Assembly: GCA_023230175.1 (NCBI GenBank)
Contig: JALNXV010000159.1
Span: 1 to 7,811, forward strand
Direction: 5' to 3'
Length of the DNA stretch: 7,811 nucleotides
From: Candidatus Cloacimonadota bacterium
GTDB lineage: Bacteria > Cloacimonadota > Cloacimonadia > Cloacimonadales > WRIO01
Shown in pieces: positions 1 to 5,765 of this stretch. The notes beneath the pieces were generated by a model that saw only the letters and a list, made by a program, of their open reading frames with translations, did no database searches and was not told the origin of the DNA. Every line of letters starts with the position of its first letter. Positions within the stretch are counted from its first letter, which is position 1. The position numbers and the translations under genes are program-made.

Positions 1-989
1 TTATCAGTAATTATTGTTGTGATAAGTTCATTTGGAGTAACATCAAAGGCCGGATTAAATGTTTTTGATTCTTCCGGGGCAATAAATTGGTCTTTAATTT
101 TGATAATTTCGTTTGGGTTCCTTTCTTCAATAATCATTTCTTTGCCTGATTTGATGTTTTTATCTATAGTAGTCTCCGGGGCAACGATATAGAACGGAAT
201 TTTGAAATGTTTTGCTAAGATAGATAGATTGTATGTCCCGATTTTATTTGCTGTATCTCCGTTTGATGCTATTCTGTCAGCACCGGTAATGATTGCTTGA
301 ATGCCTTTTGAACTTATTACTTTAGCTGCCATATTGTCAGTTATAAGAGTGCAGTCAATTTTGGACTTGATTAATTCCCACATAGTCAGTCTGCTACCCT
401 GTAATAAAGGTCTTGTTTCATCTACATAAACGTGGATAGCTTGATTATCTCTGAACCTAATGTTGTTTTCTGAAATCTTTCTTATTACCCCAAGGGCAGT
501 ACCTATTCCGTAAGTAGCAAGACTTCCTGTGTTACAGTGAGTTAAAAATATAGAATATTCTTTCGGTATAATGTTAATAGCGTTAATTGCCATATTTTCA
601 CAAGCTTGCATTTCATAACTCATAAACTCATCTACTAATGTATGTATTTTATTTTTCCATAATAAAGGAGTTTCTTTTAAGATTGTTTTTAACTTTTGGG
701 TAGCAAAAAAAAGATTTACCGCTGTTGGTCTGCTTTGTTCAATTTCTGTTATTATTTTTGGCATTAGTTTTATGTAATCTTTGTCTTTCTCAAATTGTTC
801 ACAAGCTAAATATGCTGTAGCAACAGCTGCTATTCCAATAGCCGGAGCACCTCTTATTCTGAGTTTTTTAATTGCTTCTATCATATCTTTGTAATCTTTG
901 ATGGTAATGTATTGTTCTTTTGTTGGTAACAATGTCTGGTCAATTATTTCAAAATAATTTTTTTTTCTTTTTATTGAATAAATTTCCAT
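1..989 (-). CDS. mtnA: S-methyl-5-thioribose-1-phosphate isomerase, 3' end cut by window edge
   Basis: This enzyme of the cytoplasmic methionine salvage pathway converts 5-methylthioribose-1-phosphate to methylthioribulose-1-phosphate. The window holds 329 residues, and the frame is still open at base 1. Family members are about 345-370 residues, so roughly 20-40 are missing. I translated it by hand. Visible motifs are RGAPAIG near residue 45, LTHCNTGSLAT with the catalytic Cys152, DETRPLLQG, LITDNMA, TGADRIASNGDTANKIGTY with the catalytic Asp238, and FDVTPNELIT near the end. The Cys/Asp pair corresponds to Cys160/Asp240 of the B. subtilis enzyme and separates it from plain eIF2B-alpha-like relatives, although ribose-1,5-bisphosphate isomerase remains a remote alternative. 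The start ATG (989-987) follows a strong AAAGGAG ribosome site. It is a separate transcription unit: the upstream gene on the same strand ends in its own terminator. No other salvage gene is visible. Confidence 0.93.
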   Translation of the reverse strand, partial: MEIYSIKRKKNYFEIIDQTLLPTKEQYITIKDYKDMIEAIKKLRIRGAPAIGIAAVATAYLACEQFEKDKDYIKLMPKIITEIEQSRPTAVNLFFATQKLKTILKETPLLWKNKIHTLVDEFMSYEMQACENMAINAINIIPKEYSIFLTHCNTGSLATYGIGTALGVIRKISENNIRFRDNQAIHVYVDETRPLLQGSRLTMWELIKSKIDCTLITDNMAAKVISSKGIQAIITGADRIASNGDTANKIGTYNLSILAKHFKIPFYIVAPETTIDKNIKSGKEMIIEERNPNEIIKIKDQFIAPEESKTFNPAFDVTPNELITTIITD

Positions 990-994
990 TGATA

Positions 995-1001
995 ACTCCT
1001 T
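995..1001 (-). promoter_or_regulatory. Ribosome binding site of mtnA
   Basis: On the minus strand the sequence reads AAAGGAG, five bases before the ATG at 989. It is a near-complete Shine-Dalgarno sequence and fixes the mtnA start. Confidence 0.75.
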
Positions 1002-1002
1002 T

Positions 1003-1037
1003 AAAATAAATAGCATTTTTTATTTGAATTTTGTCAA
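1003..1037 (-). promoter_or_regulatory. Candidate mtnA promoter
   Basis: On the minus strand a perfect TTGACA (1037-1032) lies about 50 bases before the mtnA start codon. No clean -10 follows: the best stretch at the right distance reads GCTATTTATT (1014-1005). The -35 element is clear, the -10 weak. It is the only obvious promoter between the TPR gene terminator and mtnA. Confidence 0.4.
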
Positions 1038-1110
1038 GAAAAATCCTTAGGATACTTATTATCCGGTAAATATAATCTTAATTGTATATATATTAATAGG
1101 TTATAAAAAG

Positions 1111-1235
1111 CTATTGAATAATGTTGTTGTTGAGCATCCTTGCTTGCACTAAAAAACCTTAAATGATAGGTGTTCAATATTTTATGAAACTACAAGCTGG
1201 AAGCTTGTAGAACAATAAATGAAATTATTCAATAG
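1111..1235. repeat. 125-bp block bounded by perfect 12-bp inverted repeats (possible MITE-like element)
   Basis: The left end reads CTATTGAATAAT (1111-1122) and the right end ATTATTCAATAG (1224-1235); they are exact reverse complements. An internal 9-bp hairpin lies at 1190-1210. An extra direct copy of TTATTCAAT follows at 1250-1258, 25 bases after the one in the right arm (1225-1233). No target-site duplication is visible, and the block is too short to encode a transposase. A non-autonomous element or a structured intergenic repeat are both possible; a 12-bp A+T-rich match alone could arise by chance. Confidence 0.35.
1190..1210. repeat. 9-bp perfect hairpin with GGA loop
   Basis: The left arm CTACAAGCT (1190-1198) pairs exactly with AGCTTGTAG (1202-1210) across the three-base loop GGA. 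No T-run follows on either strand, so it is not a typical intrinsic terminator. It sits inside the inverted-repeat block and could be its structured core, or a dispersed palindromic repeat. Confidence 0.6.
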
Positions 1236-1266
1236 TCTCATAAGTGTATTTATTCAATCAGTCGTT

Positions 1267-1308
1267 AAGGGACCTCCAAGATGCTTTAAAGCATCTTGGA
1301 GGTCCCTT
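1267..1308. repeat. Perfect 42-bp palindrome
   Basis: Two 21-base arms are exact reverse complements with no spacer, the centre falling between 1287 and 1288. The left arm begins AAGGGACCTCC and the centre reads GCTTTAAAGC. It is noticeably richer in G+C than its surroundings. On the plus strand it is followed by a T-rich stretch (TTGTTGTTTTGT), which could let it act as a terminator for plus-strand transcription, yet no plus-strand gene lies upstream. The role is unknown. Confidence 0.85.
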
Positions 1309-1330
1309 GTTGTTTTGTAATATTTAACAT

Positions 1331-1359
1331 AAAAAAAACAGGGCATAATGCCCTGTTTT
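1331..1359 (-). terminator. Rho-independent terminator of the TPR gene
   Basis: On the minus strand, just 14 bases past the stop codon of the TPR gene, AACAGGGCA pairs with TGCCCTGTT around a three-base loop (TTA), followed by a run of eight T (1338-1331). Stem, short loop and T-run are in the right order for minus-strand transcription. The plus-strand reading has only a four-T tail, so it is weaker in that direction. Confidence 0.88.
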
Positions 1360-1373
1360 ATATGAAATTTAAA

Positions 1374-2996
1374 TTAATTAAAGAAGTCCGGTTTAGTTTG
1401 ATCTATGTATTGTTGATTAGTTTGAATTCTTTTTTGGATTTCATTTTTGATTTTGTCTGAATCAGTTTTTTGTAAAGACTGTTTAAATAATTCATCTGCT
1501 TGAGTAAAGAAAGTATGAGCATCAATTTTAGTTTTATCTCTTTTTGAAATAGTACTATCTAATTCATCTCCGTAAAGTTTTCCGCTATCTGTTTGAGTTT
1601 GTAATTCAACATATTGATTATATTTTTCAATACCTTTTCTTTGAGCTATAGTGCCTAAGATTTGGCTTGCTTCATAAAGGTTATCTTGTTTTTTATCAGC
1701 TGCTTTTGCGTATTTTTCAGCATTAACATAGTCATTTAAAGCAAGGTAAACGTCGGATATGCTTATTTCGATACGAGGATTTTCCTGATCGATTCTTTTT
1801 GCTTCTAAAAATGCATTTAATGCAAGTTGATTATATTTTTTTGCTTCATTAGAGCTTTCTTGAGCGATAGCTCTATACGCAGAAGCAAGATTCATATAAG
1901 CTTTTAAATTATTATTGTCTTGAGCGATTATTTCTTGGTATCTTTGGATAGCTTTATCTAATTGATTTGTTTTTTGATAACTTAAAGCAAGTTTTCTTGC
2001 AAATTCTTCATCATCCGGTTTAAGATCTGTCATAAAGATTAAATGAGTGATAGCTTTTTCATAGAAATTATTATCATAAGCAATTTCTGCATATAATTCA
2101 TGGGCTTGATCATATTCAGCATCATTTTCAAGAGCTTGGTCGAGAGCATTCATAGCTTCAGTAGGTAAGCCTCTGTCTTTATATAATCTTGCAATATTAA
2201 GGAAAATTCGAGGATCGTTATTATTTTGGGCAACTTTTTCTAAAGCTTCGATAGCATCATCTAATTTTCCTTGTCGTTTGTATGATTCAGATAGATATAA
2301 AAGTAATTTTTCGCTATTAGGGTCAATCTGAAGTCCATTGTTATAATAGTCAGAAGCTTCGGCAAAACTACCTTGTTCAAATTTTATATATCCAAGATAG
2401 TAGTAAGCATCGATATTATTGCTGTCAATTTCAATAATTCTGAGGAACTGTTCTTCAGCTGTTTCATATTGTTTATTATTAAATTGTTGTAAGGCAATAT
2501 TAAATAATTTAGAAGATTCTCCGGTGGAGAATTCTTTTAGTGTGTTTAATAAATTTTGGTTGATGGCTTCTTCTCTTTGGTTTTTGTCTCTCGATACTTC
2601 AAAGCTAAATCTTGAAAGATTTCCTGAACGTTGACTTCTCATCGAGCCGGAAATTCTAAACATAGTATCACTTACTTTGATGATAGTACCCCAAACGACA
2701 ATAGATGCATCTAATGATTCTCCGATGAGATTAGCATTTTCACTGCTTAATTCATCCATATTGCTTTCGATATTTAGTTGTTTTAATGCATTATTAACCG
2801 GTTTTCCAAAGATAAGTTCAAAATGATCATCTTCACCGAAGATGTTATTGATGTCTCTTTTGTCGAGCATAGTTTTGATGTATCTACTTTCTCTGTCCAT
2901 AGCATCAAAGCCAATTATTACTAGTTTTTCAGTACCGGCAGCAAATATACTGCCTATCATTAATAAGGCTATAACTGCCAATATAATTCGTTTCAT
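1374..2996 (-). CDS. Secreted TPR-repeat protein with CsgG/TolB-like N-terminal domain
   Basis: The protein has 540 residues. Residues 1-20 form a Sec signal peptide (MKRI, a hydrophobic stretch, then FAA before GTEK) without a lipobox Cys, so it is probably a soluble periplasmic or surface-associated protein. Residues about 24-155 resemble the nucleotide-independent TolB/CsgG-like fold: a strand KLVIIGF, then LIGESLDASIVVWGTIIKVSD, typical of the step where such proteins recompute a value from the gene set. Residues about 161-436 are a run of about eight tetratricopeptide repeats with clear consensus positions (AYYYLGYIKFEQGSFAEA; AYMNLASAYRA, with a short insertion). The tail (445-540) is polar, helical and Lys/Gln-rich. 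TPR arrays bind proteins, so an envelope assembly or scaffold role is likely, but the partner is unknown. The start follows GGAGG. It has its own terminator and a candidate promoter, so it is probably monocistronic. Confidence 0.85.
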   Translation of the reverse strand: MKRIILAVIALLMIGSIFAAGTEKLVIIGFDAMDRESRYIKTMLDKRDINNIFGEDDHFELIFGKPVNNALKQLNIESNMDELSSENANLIGESLDASIVVWGTIIKVSDTMFRISGSMRSQRSGNLSRFSFEVSRDKNQREEAINQNLLNTLKEFSTGESSKLFNIALQQFNNKQYETAEEQFLRIIEIDSNNIDAYYYLGYIKFEQGSFAEASDYYNNGLQIDPNSEKLLLYLSESYKRQGKLDDAIEALEKVAQNNNDPRIFLNIARLYKDRGLPTEAMNALDQALENDAEYDQAHELYAEIAYDNNFYEKAITHLIFMTDLKPDDEEFARKLALSYQKTNQLDKAIQRYQEIIAQDNNNLKAYMNLASAYRAIAQESSNEAKKYNQLALNAFLEAKRIDQENPRIEISISDVYLALNDYVNAEKYAKAADKKQDNLYEASQILGTIAQRKGIEKYNQYVELQTQTDSGKLYGDELDSTISKRDKTKIDAHTFFTQADELFKQSLQKTDSDKIKNEIQKRIQTNQQYIDQTKPDFFN

Positions 2997-3033
2997 TATT
3001 CCTCCATAATTTTATTAATCATTATAATATGTG

Positions 3034-3063
3034 CAAATTAATTATACTTCTAATTTTTTGCAA
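3034..3063 (-). promoter_or_regulatory. Candidate promoter of the TPR gene
   Basis: On the minus strand TTG (3063-3061) is followed after 19 bases by TTAATTTG (3041-3034). This is one base away from the Bacteroidota-type TAnnTTTG -7 element at its usual spacing. A TATAAT (3046-3041) overlaps it but lacks a matching -35. No convincing terminator separates it from the CDF gene upstream, so read-through is possible. Confidence 0.35.
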
Positions 3064-3120
3064 GTTTTTTTTTATAAGATATGCCAAGAAAGTTTCTAAA
3101 TAAATATTTGAAAACATTTT

Positions 3121-4011
3121 TTATGATATATATGGGTGATAATGAATAAAAACATATTTTAATTCATTATCTTCTGATAAAAGCTTTTTTTCAAATAAAT
3201 CAGCTATTTTATCTGCTTGATTCATTGTTGTTATGCCATCAATACCTATAGTTATGTTTAAAGAATAATATTTGCCGTATCTATGGCATAAAATTGATTC
3301 CACAGAACCTATTTGTTTAAAGTTTTTTGCATTTTCAAAGACTAATTCTTTCATTTTGTCTGTTGGTGAAGCATCCATAAGTTCATTTGCTGAATCTTTT
3401 AGAATCTCAATCCCTGTTTTTAAAATAAATAATGAGACTAAAACTCCTGCAAGTGGATCAACCCAAGTATAACCATATAAGGCAAAAGTTATCCCTATTA
3501 TGACACTTAATGATGCAAAGATATCGTTTATGTGATCAGATGCTAAAGCAATAATAGCAGGATTTTTAGTTTTTTTGCCAATATATTTAGTATAAATACT
3601 TAAAAATATCTTTGATATAAATGTAAATATGGCAATGTATAATGTTAATAATGCAACATTTTTATATGGTTCATTACCGTTTACTAAATCAAAAAAGGTG
3701 TTAATGCTATTCCATGCTATGGTGATAGCTGTGGTTATAATAAAAGCTGCTATTACAATGGATGCAATATTTTCCATTTGTTTGTGACCAAAAGGATGCT
3801 CTTTGTCTGCAGGTTTATCTTCAATCTTTAAAAATACTTTAACTGCTATATAATAAACTACATCAGAAGTAGAATTAATTCCATCAGCTAATAATGCTGA
3901 ACTATGACCAAAGATACCAACAATGGTCTTAATGACAGCTAAGAAAATATTATAAAATAATCCAAGATTGACTGCATTAGTATTATACTTTTTAATTTTA
4001 CTTTCAGTCAT
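3121..4011 (-). CDS. Cation diffusion facilitator, probable Mn2+ exporter (MntE/MneP-like)
   Basis: This inner-membrane metal/proton antiporter of the CDF family has 296 residues, a normal length. Six membrane segments are expected at about 12-34, 38-58, 82-103, 118-138, 152-175 and 180-200, followed by the cytoplasmic dimerisation domain (about 206-296) with GSVESILCHRYGKYY and a terminal FIHYHPY. The metal site in segment 2 is LLADGINSTSD, giving N46xxxD50. In segment 5 it is ASDHINDIFAS, giving D159xxxD163. Zn/Fe transporters usually carry H or D pairs here; the N-D/D-D combination is, to my knowledge, the one described for Mn2+ exporters such as pneumococcal MntE. Mn specificity is therefore an inference. 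The gene starts three bases after the kdsB stop with a poor ribosome site, suggesting coupled translation. It lacks any CCGG tetranucleotide, unlike most of its neighbours. Confidence 0.9.
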   Translation of the reverse strand: MTESKIKKYNTNAVNLGLFYNIFLAVIKTIVGIFGHSSALLADGINSTSDVVYYIAVKVFLKIEDKPADKEHPFGHKQMENIASIVIAAFIITTAITIAWNSINTFFDLVNGNEPYKNVALLTLYIAIFTFISKIFLSIYTKYIGKKTKNPAIIALASDHINDIFASLSVIIGITFALYGYTWVDPLAGVLVSLFILKTGIEILKDSANELMDASPTDKMKELVFENAKNFKQIGSVESILCHRYGKYYSLNITIGIDGITTMNQADKIADLFEKKLLSEDNELKYVFIHYHPYIS

Positions 4012-4014
4012 AGA

Positions 4015-4764
4015 TTAGTCTTTGTCATCGCTTATTAACATATTAGCATTTTTTAAATCTTGTGGAGTATCAATTCCGATACCCTTGTAGTCAGTTAAGA
4101 TCATTTTAATGGGAATGTTGTTTTCTATAAATCTGAGTTGCTCAAGTTTTTCAATGTTTTCTAAGATACTTTGATTTAAATTTATAAAAGTTTTAAGTGC
4201 CTCAGGTCTATAAGCATAAACACCTATATGCTTATAATATTTGACTTTATCTGTAGAATCTCTATTAAAAGGGATTACTGAACGAGAAAAATAGATTGCA
4301 TCATTATCAGAATTGATTACAACTTTAACATTATTTGGATTGGAGATTTCATCTCTATCTTCAATTTGATACATTAATGAAGCAACCACAACATTATTAT
4401 CCTTAAAAACACTAATCAAAGGTTGTAGCTCTTTTTTTGAAATAAATGGTTCATCGCCTTGAACATTAATGATTAAATCAGTCTTAAAATTTGTATCTTT
4501 TTTGAGATTATTAAGACATTCATAGACTCTGTCAGTGCCGGAGTTATGATTTATAGAGGTCATAACAGCTTTTGCATTAAGTGTATTGATATGATTAAAT
4601 ATTTCTTCGCTATCAGTAGCAATAAAGATTTCATCAAATAACTTGGTTTTTTTTACTGCTTCATATACTCGTTGTATAAGTGTTTTATTATGTATTTTTA
4701 TGAGAGGTTTACCGGGAAGCCTTGTTGAAGACATTCTTGCCGGTATTATAGCTGTGATATGCAT
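4015..4764 (-). CDS. kdsB: 3-deoxy-manno-octulosonate cytidylyltransferase (CMP-Kdo synthetase)
   Basis: The enzyme activates Kdo with CTP to CMP-Kdo in the cytoplasm, the donor used to build the inner core of lipopolysaccharide. The 249 residues match the family length (about 245-255). Motifs: IPARMSSTRLPGKPL (7-21) binding the nucleotide, IATDSEEI (48-55), SGTDRV (75-80), INVQGDEPF (99-107) with Mg-binding Asp104, YKHIGVYAYR (177-186), LEQLRFIENNIPIK (207-220) and GIDTPQDL (230-237) with the second Mg ligand Asp232. The start ATG shares one base with the stop of the upstream secreted-protein gene (TAATG) and has an AAGGA ribosome site, so the two are probably translationally coupled. The CDF gene follows after three bases. 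Its presence marks an LPS- or Kdo-bearing outer membrane. Confidence 0.96.
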   Translation of the reverse strand: MHITAIIPARMSSTRLPGKPLIKIHNKTLIQRVYEAVKKTKLFDEIFIATDSEEIFNHINTLNAKAVMTSINHNSGTDRVYECLNNLKKDTNFKTDLIINVQGDEPFISKKELQPLISVFKDNNVVVASLMYQIEDRDEISNPNNVKVVINSDNDAIYFSRSVIPFNRDSTDKVKYYKHIGVYAYRPEALKTFINLNQSILENIEKLEQLRFIENNIPIKMILTDYKGIGIDTPQDLKNANMLISDDKD

Positions 4765-5552
4765 TATAATTCCTTTTTTAATTGTAATAAAACTTTAAAA
4801 TGGAAAGCCTTGTTTTTCCCGATTCTACTGATTAATATTTTTGAAAACCGGATATTATGAAGTTCAATATCAGTTGATAATAACGTAGCTTTTTGATGTA
4901 GTAAATCAGAATCTTGGGTCATTGTTCTAACTGAAAGGTCAAGATATTTTGATATTTCAGTTAAAGCTCTTTCAAAAGCTTCATCAAGTGCTACATCTAG
5001 TCTATAGGATGTTGCTACTGTAGAACTAATGATATAGTTATTATATACAGATAAAGAGTCATTCATTTCATAAGGTATATCTTGATAAGCAGTAAATGTT
5101 GGCAAAGGTTCATATTCATTATCTCCATATAGACCAATAAAATATGAAAATCTTTCAATCCCATCTATATAGAAAATATTATTTATATTTTCATACATTA
5201 AGTCTAAATTTAACATAATATTGCGTTCAATTTGCATTTGTTGTTCTATGATATTATATTCAGATATTTTTCTTAATATGGCTAATTCGTAAGTACTAAA
5301 TACTCCGGCTAATTTTGTAGTAAATATCCCTGCTTGCTCTCTGCTTGATTGTCGAACTTGGTCTGTGTTAAGTAAAACCGGACAAGTACCAATAGTTAAG
5401 CTTGAGTTTTCCGGAAAGATTATTTCAAGACTTTCGGAGGTTTCTTTTATATCTTCTAATTCTTCTAATACTTCTTGGTCAGTTTCTGCTTCTTGAGCAA
5501 AAAGAGTAATTGATAAAATTAGTGTGAAAAATAATGTTAAAGTTTTTTTCAT
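4764..5552 (-). CDS. Unrecognised secreted protein, first gene of the kdsB operon
   Basis: I do not recognise a family. The 262-residue product begins with a clear Sec signal peptide (MKKTLTLFFTLILSITLFA, cleavage before QEAE), with no lipobox Cys, so it is expected in the periplasm. A strongly acidic linker follows (residues 21-44, rich in Glu/Asp). A compact region (50-160) contains a lone Cys57 and the hydrophobic segment NNIFYIDGIERFSYFIGLYG. The C-terminal part (180-262) reads ALDEAFERALTEISKYLDLSVRTMTQDSD, then a beta-rich end FHFKVLLQLKKEL. This helix-then-strand pattern is faintly reminiscent of LPP20-type envelope domains, but that is only an impression. Its start follows a perfect AGGAGG. 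It leads the operon with kdsB and the CDF gene, which hints at an envelope role. Confidence 0.8.
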   Translation of the reverse strand: MKKTLTLFFTLILSITLFAQEAETDQEVLEELEDIKETSESLEIIFPENSSLTIGTCPVLLNTDQVRQSSREQAGIFTTKLAGVFSTYELAILRKISEYNIIEQQMQIERNIMLNLDLMYENINNIFYIDGIERFSYFIGLYGDNEYEPLPTFTAYQDIPYEMNDSLSVYNNYIISSTVATSYRLDVALDEAFERALTEISKYLDLSVRTMTQDSDLLHQKATLLSTDIELHNIRFSKILISRIGKNKAFHFKVLLQLKKEL

Positions 5553-5573
5553 TTATCCTCCTGATATTGATTT

Positions 5574-5602
5574 AAAAATTATTAAGTTCTTAAAAATGTC
5601 AA
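5574..5602 (-). promoter_or_regulatory. Candidate promoter of the secreted protein-kdsB-CDF operon
   Basis: On the minus strand TTGACA (5602-5597) lies about 45 bases before the first start codon. Counting from its TTG, TAATTTTT (5581-5574) follows after 18 bases, close to the Bacteroidota-type TAnnTTTG element with only the final G missing. Confidence 0.45.
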
Positions 5603-5673
5603 TCAAAAAATTATTTATATTATTTTAGAGATTGACTTATGAATATAGATATATCCATCAATTAAACCTATAG

Positions 5674-5710
5674 CAATAAATTTTTAACGATAATCATTAA
5701 AAATTTATTG
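5674..5710. promoter_or_regulatory. 37-bp dyad, candidate operator of the DUF2975-ABC operon
   Basis: The arms CAATAAATTTTTAA (5674-5687) and TTAAAAATTTATTG (5697-5710) are exact reverse complements. The nine-base spacer is itself nearly symmetric (GAT-A-ATC), so the whole 37 bases form one dyad centred on 5692 with a single mismatched pair. The right arm ends on the TTG of the promoter, so a bound protein would block RNA polymerase. The HTH protein of the same operon is the natural candidate. The core GATAATCATTA also resembles half of a Fur box. The site is about 75-110 bases upstream of the divergent operon's promoter. Confidence 0.6.
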
Positions 5711-5737
5711 ACAAAATTTAAATATATTATATCTTTG
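5708..5737 (+). promoter_or_regulatory. Promoter of the DUF2975-ABC operon
   Basis: TTG (5708-5710), part of a perfect TTGACA (5708-5713), is followed after 19 bases by TATCTTTG (5730-5737). This is an exact match to the Bacteroidota-type TAnnTTTG at the expected spacing. Transcription would begin near 5743, leaving a leader of about 22 bases before the ATG at 5766. Confidence 0.6.
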
Positions 5738-5765
5738 CATTATTAGATTTAAAAAGAGGGTTAAT

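Larger units (their letters stand above)
990..1373. other. Gene-free interval rich in inverted repeats
   Basis: No protein-coding frame of useful length is seen in these 384 bases. In order they hold the mtnA ribosome site and promoter, a short interrupted palindrome ATCCT-T-AGGAT (1043-1053), a block bounded by 12-bp inverted repeats (1111-1235) with an internal hairpin (1190-1210), a perfect 42-bp palindrome (1267-1308) and the terminator of the TPR gene (1331-1359). Such a density of symmetric elements between two genes on the same strand suggests debris or a copy of a small repeat element rather than simple regulation. Confidence 0.6.

Noticed and set aside
1043..1053. Palindrome ATCCT-T-AGGAT upstream of mtnA as an operator
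   Set aside because: Five-base arms are expected by chance, and it lies just upstream of the -35 with nothing else to support it.
1121..1162. 13-codon plus-strand peptide resembling a lipoprotein signal (MLLLSILACTKKP)
   Set aside because: The lipobox-like ILAC is eye-catching, but there is no ribosome site, a stop lies just upstream and the frame ends at once. It could be a remnant or a bacteriocin-release-like peptide, but chance is likelier.
990..1373. SAM or other methionine-related riboswitch before mtnA
   Set aside because: The predicted leader is only about 20 bases, too short, and no T-box or S-box core sequences were seen.
2419..2634. 71-codon open frame on the plus strand
   Set aside because: It lies entirely inside the TPR gene on the opposite strand, has no ribosome site, and its translation (Ser/Leu/Cys-rich) is the mirror of TPR codons.
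3064..3120. Terminator after the CDF gene
   Set aside because: Only weak A+T-rich pairings are seen on the minus strand, and the nine-T run reads as A in that direction, so no terminator is called.
3272..3472. 66-codon open frame on the plus strand
   Set aside because: It lies inside the CDF gene in antisense, with no ribosome site and no recognisable domain.
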